Below are positions 59,552-64,000 of a DNA stretch of 64,000 nt, one piece after another (the stretch's first letter is position 1; each line of letters begins with the position of its first letter). Both the position numbers and the translations under genes were made by a program. Source of the stretch: Cyclobacteriaceae bacterium (GTDB taxonomy: Bacteria > Bacteroidota > Bacteroidia > Cytophagales > Cyclobacteriaceae); assembly GCA_027533395.1 (NCBI GenBank), contig JAPZUF010000010.1, positions 62,001 through 126,000 of the forward strand, written 5' to 3'. The notes below the pieces were generated by a model. The model worked only from the letters and a program-made list of their open reading frames with translations, made no database searches and was not told the DNA's origin.

Positions 59552-61543
59552 TTAATTTAAAGGAACTGTTATTGTAAATATGCTTCCTTTACCTACTTCA
59601 GTTTGTAAATCAATACTCGCATTTAACTTTTGAGCAATCAAGGCAACTGTAGCTAATCCAAGACCATTCGAGCTTTCTCCACCGGTTGGTTGCGCACTAA
59701 GTTTTTGAAATTTGCCATATAGCTTAGGTAAATCGTCTTTGCTAAAACCTTGACCTTCATCAGCAATGATAAATACTGCGGCACTGTTTTCTTTCTTTGC
59801 CTTAATTTGAACGGATTTTCCGAATGACGAGAATTTGATTGCATTGGAAACAAGATTGCGTAAAATTCGCTTAGTGAGGTCCTCATCAATTATAATTTCT
59901 TCGTTTACAAAATCTGTTTCTAATTGAATATTTTTCTTTAGTGCACTCGGGCTAAATTCTTCCTTCAAAGTTTCAAGTAGGTCGTGGATTGACACCTTTT
60001 TAAGTTCTATAGACTTATTTCCTTGTTCTAATTCTCTTAATTCTAATAACTGTTTTACAATCTCTTGGCCATGTTTAATTACTTTATTACCGTGGTTAAT
60101 TAGTTCTTTTGCTGGTGGATTTTGAGACACTTCACTATCTAACAAATACAAAATTCCTTGCATATTATTAAGTGGTGATTTTAAATCATGTACAATGGTA
60201 TTAATCAGTCCATTTACTTCCAGATTTAGTCTACTCAATTCCTCGTTTTTCTTTGCTAAGATTTCGTTGCTTTTTTTGCGCTGCATAGATGCTCTACGCA
60301 GTATGAAAAAGAAAATCAGCAAACTAAAGAGAATCACACTTACAAGAATTAAAGCAGATTGTTGTACGGCTACTTTTTCTTCTTGCTCATCTAATTTTAT
60401 GCGGGTGAGTTGTTTGTCTTGCTTTTCTTTTTCTAAGCTTACATCGTAAATGTGCGCTTGTATACTCCCACGGACCGACTGATCCAAAATAGAATCTTGA
60501 TAGGCATGAGCTATATTAAAATATAGGATGGCTTCCTCATCAATATTTTGCTTATCTAAGATGGTAGCAAGCAAGTAAGAAGATTTTTGAGCTAAAGCTT
60601 TGTTTTTTATTTTGCGCGATCCAATTAAGGCTTCTTTGGCAAATCCCTCAGCTTTTTTCAATTGCTTCAATTGCATTTGAAGTTTTGCCATTTGAATCAA
60701 AGTCGGCAAATAAATGTCTGCATAGTTCTGTGTTTTACTAGCAGCAATTACTTGGGTAAAATTAAATAAGGCACTATCAATTTGGTTTTGCAAACTGTAT
60801 AGTTTTCCCAAATGACTCATGCAACGATTGTATATATAAACGTTATTATTGCGCAGAGCAAGTTTTTTAGTTTCCATTAAGAGTTTCTTAGCGGAATCTA
60901 ATCTGCCTAATTCAATCAAAATTAAGCCAACACTTTCTGCGGCATATGGTTTGGCATTCTTATCATTAACAGCATCTAGAAATTGATAGGCCATGCTTCC
61001 GTAAGTATAAGCTGCTTGAAAATTATTTGCGTAATAATAAGATTCGGCTAAATTGATGTAATCATACCCTAGAGCGAGAGTATCATTTCTTTTTTCATCC
61101 AATTGTATGGCTTTCAACAAATGGTAAACTGCTAAGGCATAATCACCCATTTGGTTATAGGTAATACCCATGTTGTTGTATACTGTTGTGATAGAAACTG
61201 AATCGTTAGACTCTTTGGCTAGCGCTAATGCCTTTAAATTATAAATAATGGATTCTTCATAAAGACCAAGTGATTCACAAGTATTGGCTTTATCTTGATA
61301 AGCCCTTTCAAGAAACTTTTTGTTTGGATTTTTTTTTGAGAGCTCGATGGCAATATCACTGTAATTGGTTGCTTTAGGAGGATTGTTATCTTGATAATAC
61401 CAAACCAGTTTACTTAGTATTTTAATGCGCGAACTATCAACAAGATCTTGTTTCAATAATAATTCAAGACTATCAGGGTTTACCTGACTAAAAGTAAGTT
61501 GAGATAGACTCAATAAAACAATGAAAGAAAATAATCTTTTCAC
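59552..61543 (-). CDS. TPR-domain sensor histidine kinase
   Basis: 663 residues. Signal peptide to LTFSQ (20), about six TPR-like helix pairs (about 35-380) in the periplasm, one transmembrane helix (about 398-418), a coiled coil, HisKA with VHDLKSPLNN (His near 453), and HATPase_c with N-box RNLVSNAIKFSS, DEGQGF and GLGLA. Full kinase with no response regulator next to it. Confidence 0.93.
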   Translation of the reverse strand: MKRLFSFIVLLSLSQLTFSQVNPDSLELLLKQDLVDSSRIKILSKLVWYYQDNNPPKATNYSDIAIELSKKNPNKKFLERAYQDKANTCESLGLYEESIIYNLKALALAKESNDSVSITTVYNNMGITYNQMGDYALAVYHLLKAIQLDEKRNDTLALGYDYINLAESYYYANNFQAAYTYGSMAYQFLDAVNDKNAKPYAAESVGLILIELGRLDSAKKLLMETKKLALRNNNVYIYNRCMSHLGKLYSLQNQIDSALFNFTQVIAASKTQNYADIYLPTLIQMAKLQMQLKQLKKAEGFAKEALIGSRKIKNKALAQKSSYLLATILDKQNIDEEAILYFNIAHAYQDSILDQSVRGSIQAHIYDVSLEKEKQDKQLTRIKLDEQEEKVAVQQSALILVSVILFSLLIFFFILRRASMQRKKSNEILAKKNEELSRLNLEVNGLINTIVHDLKSPLNNMQGILYLLDSEVSQNPPAKELINHGNKVIKHGQEIVKQLLELRELEQGNKSIELKKVSIHDLLETLKEEFSPSALKKNIQLETDFVNEEIIIDEDLTKRILRNLVSNAIKFSSFGKSVQIKAKKENSAAVFIIADEGQGFSKDDLPKLYGKFQKLSAQPTGGESSNGLGLATVALIAQKLNASIDLQTEVGKGSIFTITVPLN

Positions 61544-61603
61544 AGGTTGTTAATAGGGATTCTAAGATAAGCATATTATAAAGAAAGTGATGAAGAGTGG
61601 AAA

Positions 61604-61630
61604 CAAAAAAAGCGCAAATCTCTTTGCGCT
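61604..61630 (-). terminator. Rho-independent terminator of rho
   Basis: AGCGCAAA / TTTGCGCT with loop GAGA; on the minus strand followed by TTTTTTT. Confidence 0.8.
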
Positions 61631-61658
61631 CTATGGTTATTTGTTCTAAAGAATTGAA

Positions 61659-63266
61659 TTATCCATTCATCGAAAGTAAAAACTCTTCGTTGTTACGTGT
61701 TCCTTTCATTTTGCTTTGTAAGAATTCCATGGCTTCCACCGAGTTCATATCACTCATGAACTTGCGTAATATCCAAACACGTTGTAGTTCTTCTTCTTTC
61801 ATCAACAAATCTTCGCGTCTGGTTCCCGATGCAGGCACATCTATAGCAGGATAAACCCTTCTGTTCGAAAGCTTGCGATCGAGTTGCAGTTCCATGTTAC
61901 CGGTTCCTTTAAATTCTTCGAAGATCACTTCATCCATTTTAGAACCTGTTTCAATTAGAGCAGTGGCAATGATGGTAAGCGAACCACCATTTTCAATTTT
62001 ACGCGCTGCACCAAAGAAACGTTTAGGTTTGTGCAAAGCATTGGCATCAACACCACCCGATAAAATTTTACCTGATGAAGGAACAACAGTGTTGTAAGCG
62101 CGAGCTAAACGCGTAATGGAATCTAACAAGATTACCACATCGTGTCCGCACTCTACCATGCGTTTAGCTTTTTCTAAAACAATAGAAGCAACTTTTACAT
62201 GTCGTTCGGCTTGTTCATCGAAAGTAGAAGCCACAACTTCTGCTTTCACACTGCGCGCCATGTCCGTTACTTCTTCCGGTCTTTCATCAATCAATAAAAT
62301 AATTAGATAAACTTCCGGATGATTTTCTGCAATGGCATTGGCAATATTTTTTAACAAAACAGTTTTACCTGTTTTAGGCTGGGCTACAATCATACCGCGT
62401 TGTCCTTTACCGATTGGAGAGAACAAATCTAATATGCGCGTGCTCATATTATCGGGGGTTGTACTTAACTTTAATTTTTCCTCAGGGAAAAGTGGCGTTA
62501 AGTATTCGAAGGCAACACGGTCGCGAATTTCTTCTAATGATTTTCCGTTAACTGTTTCTACTTTATGTAATGCAAAATATTTTTCACCTTCTTTTGGCGG
62601 ACGAATGCTACCGCGAATGGTATCGCCAACTCTTAAACCAAAAGATTTGATTTGTGCAGGAGAAACATAAATATCATCAGGGCTGGCTAGGTAATTGTAA
62701 TCGCTTGAACGTAAAAAGCCGTAACCATCTTGCATAATTTCCAATACGCCTTCGTTGGTTATAGCACCTTCGAACTCGCGGATGGCATTGCGCAGTTGTG
62801 CAGCTTTCTCATCGCGTAATTCACGTTCACGTTCACGTTGTGCGCGTTCCTCACGGAAACGATCATCACGGCTGCGATCTTCTTTATTTTGATTTTGCTC
62901 TGCTTCTGTTTGTGGCGCTTGTTGTACTTCTGGAGTTGGAGCAATTGATTCTTGTGGTTTTACTTCTTCTTCAAACTCAGAAATAGCGGGAGACAACAAC
63001 TCGACATCGATAGATTGTAACAACTCATCAGCAGATAATTCTTCTGCCTCTGCTTTAGGTGTAACGTTTTCTCTTCTGCGAGGTCTTTTTTCGCGTTCGC
63101 CTTCAGGTTTTTTGGTATTAGTGTCCGGAGCTTTAGCTTGCTCATCTAGAATTTTGTAAACTAATTCTTGTTTGGCCAGCTTCTTGGCATTTTTTACGCC
63201 TAAGTTTTCTGCAATTTCTCTTAACTCGGATAAGAGTCTGACATTGAGATCGTCAATTGTGTACAT
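61659..63266 (-). CDS. rho: Transcription termination factor Rho with N-terminal insertion
   Basis: 535 residues, over 100 more than E. coli Rho. N-terminal helical domain (1-45), then an acidic and then Arg-rich low-complexity insertion (about 48-165, with [18 protein letters not shown]), the RNA-binding cold-shock-like domain (about 168-240; DGYGFLRS), Walker A QPKTGKT and the C-terminal ATPase with [16 protein letters not shown] (part). The insertion is likely disordered and may affect RNA contact or phase behaviour, as seen in other insertion-bearing Rho proteins. Confidence 0.97.
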   Translation of the reverse strand: MYTIDDLNVRLLSELREIAENLGVKNAKKLAKQELVYKILDEQAKAPDTNTKKPEGEREKRPRRRENVTPKAEAEELSADELLQSIDVELLSPAISEFEEEVKPQESIAPTPEVQQAPQTEAEQNQNKEDRSRDDRFREERAQRERERELRDEKAAQLRNAIREFEGAITNEGVLEIMQDGYGFLRSSDYNYLASPDDIYVSPAQIKSFGLRVGDTIRGSIRPPKEGEKYFALHKVETVNGKSLEEIRDRVAFEYLTPLFPEEKLKLSTTPDNMSTRILDLFSPIGKGQRGMIVAQPKTGKTVLLKNIANAIAENHPEVYLIILLIDERPEEVTDMARSVKAEVVASTFDEQAERHVKVASIVLEKAKRMVECGHDVVILLDSITRLARAYNTVVPSSGKILSGGVDANALHKPKRFFGAARKIENGGSLTIIATALIETGSKMDEVIFEEFKGTGNMELQLDRKLSNRRVYPAIDVPASGTRREDLLMKEEELQRVWILRKFMSDMNSVEAMEFLQSKMKGTRNNEEFLLSMNG

Positions 63267-63441
63267 GGGTTGATTAAAAAGTTTTGATGACTGTTAAGAA
63301 CAGATTTTCAATAATTGGATTGAGAAATCGGGGTTAATAGATAGTTGATTTATTTTAATAGAGGCCAGAAACCGACCTACTTGATGCTGCAAGTATAGGT
63401 GATTTTATACGCAAAACAAATTTTGCAGCCTTTTTTTAGTG

Positions 63442-63449
63442 TATTTTTG
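63442..63449 (+). promoter_or_regulatory. Candidate serS -7 box
   Basis: TATTTTTG, 20 bp before the serS ATG, with TTTG at 63422-63425 upstream (16-bp spacer). Confidence 0.4.
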
Positions 63450-63469
63450 TCGTCCTAAAATTTACTATC

Positions 63470-64000
63470 ATGTTACAAGTGCAGGTTATCCGCGAGCAAA
63501 AGCAGGCCGTAATCAACGGTTTACAAAAAAGAGGTTTAAAAGAAATTGAAGCATCCTTAGATACGATTATCAACCTGGATAACAAAAGAAAAGAGACACA
63601 AAGAAAACAAGACGACTTACAGGCCGAAAGCAACACCTTAGCGCGCGAAATAGGAAACCTGATGAAATCGGGTAACAAAGAAGAGGCAGAAAAACTGAAG
63701 AAAAGAACCAGTGAAATAAAAGAAACTGTGGCTTCGCTCAATGCTGATCTCACCCAAATCGAAGTCGACTTACAAAAAGAGTTATATGCCTTACCAAATG
63801 TACCTACAGAAAAAGTTCCGGCAGGAAAATCGGCTGATGATAACATCACGGTTCATACTTTTGGTAGCATTCCTGAGTTGGCAGAAAATGCGTTGCCACA
63901 TTGGGACCTAATTAAAAAATACGACATCATCGATTTTGATTTAGGTATAAAAATTTCCGGTGCAGGTTTTCCGGTTTACAAAGGAAAGGGTGCAAAACTA
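63470..64000 (+). CDS. serS: Seryl-tRNA synthetase, N-terminal part (3' truncated by window)
   Basis: 177 codons, open to the window end. Start MLQVQVIREQKQAVINGLQKRG, then the antiparallel coiled-coil arm that clamps tRNA-Ser (about 25-105, with LDNKRKETQRKQDDLQAE part and LKKRTSEIKETVASLN part), and ALPNVPTEKVPAGKSADDN (part) leading into the catalytic domain. An antisense reading frame at 63436-63849 is a shadow. Confidence 0.93.
   Translation, partial: MLQVQVIREQKQAVINGLQKRGLKEIEASLDTIINLDNKRKETQRKQDDLQAESNTLAREIGNLMKSGNKEEAEKLKKRTSEIKETVASLNADLTQIEVDLQKELYALPNVPTEKVPAGKSADDNITVHTFGSIPELAENALPHWDLIKKYDIIDFDLGIKISGAGFPVYKGKGAKL

Noticed and set aside
63436-63849. 137-codon minus-strand ORF at the window end
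   Set aside because: It is antisense to the N-terminal coiled coil of seryl-tRNA synthetase, whose plus-strand frame is open to the window end and clearly homologous.
1-64000. CRISPR array, prophage or integrative element
   Set aside because: No regularly spaced repeats, no integrase, phage structural or conjugation genes were seen. The only mobile-type gene is the RAYT transposase.

Overview
The window reads as chromosomal DNA of a member of the Bacteroidota. The evidence is low GC, Bacteroidota-style -7 promoter boxes (TAnnTTTG) close to several start codons, a fused MurF-alanine racemase, a DUF4476 protein, a TonB-dependent receptor, many secreted beta-barrel and lipoprotein genes, a Rho with a long charged insertion, and GH3-family and SWIB-type proteins. 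No species can be named from sequence alone. Both ends are cut: a LytS-type histidine kinase enters at base 1 and seryl-tRNA synthetase runs off at base 64000.

Layout. 1-1382 is a LytS/LytTR two-component pair. 1757-10942 is accessory: two separate TetR / small membrane protein / exported alpha-beta hydrolase cassettes (1757-3862 and 8336-10282) enclose a REP-associated transposase with inverted REP-like flanks, a PIN-like nuclease gene, a DUF4145 gene between imperfect direct repeats, and a TlpA-like thioredoxin lipoprotein. 11021-16745 is a run of small regulatory and stress genes: a SnoaL-like protein beside an ECF sigma factor, two Crp/Fnr-type regulators, a SRPBCC protein, a YCII protein and a DoxX-like protein. 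16948-20183 is a copper module: an HMA-AraC fusion regulator, a CopA ATPase and a small HMA chaperone. 20361-23200 holds a TerB-like gene, a DUF4476 gene split by a frameshift, and a small lipoprotein, with two copies of a ~130-bp element that looks like a promoter plus terminator-ended RNA on the minus strand.

23198-41552 is mostly housekeeping and envelope genes: murF-alr, csaA, a TonB receptor with a partner lipoprotein behind a perfect operator-like dyad, radA, a DUF2179 protein, a Na/Pi cotransporter, metK, lptB, a GH3-type enzyme, arfB, ridA and a SWIB/histone-H1-like protein. 42008-64000 holds a PD40 exported protein, a HisA-like barrel lacking one catalytic aspartate, a VPS10/BNR-repeat protein, two small membrane genes (one probably frameshifted), an AsmA-like protein, an aldehyde dehydrogenase, a transglutaminase-like protein, a dienelactone hydrolase, tRNA-His, dihydroorotase, a DEAD-box helicase, a TPR histidine kinase, rho and the start of serS.

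The strongest leads for new biology are the twin RNA elements at 22337-23080, the transposase with inverted REP-like flanks at 3890-4563, the dyad over the TonB-receptor promoter at 26511-26533, the duplicated TetR cassettes and the HisA-like protein. Three genes carry single-site frame breaks at short homopolymer or dinucleotide runs. These could be assembly indels, so they should be checked against reads before any biological reading.
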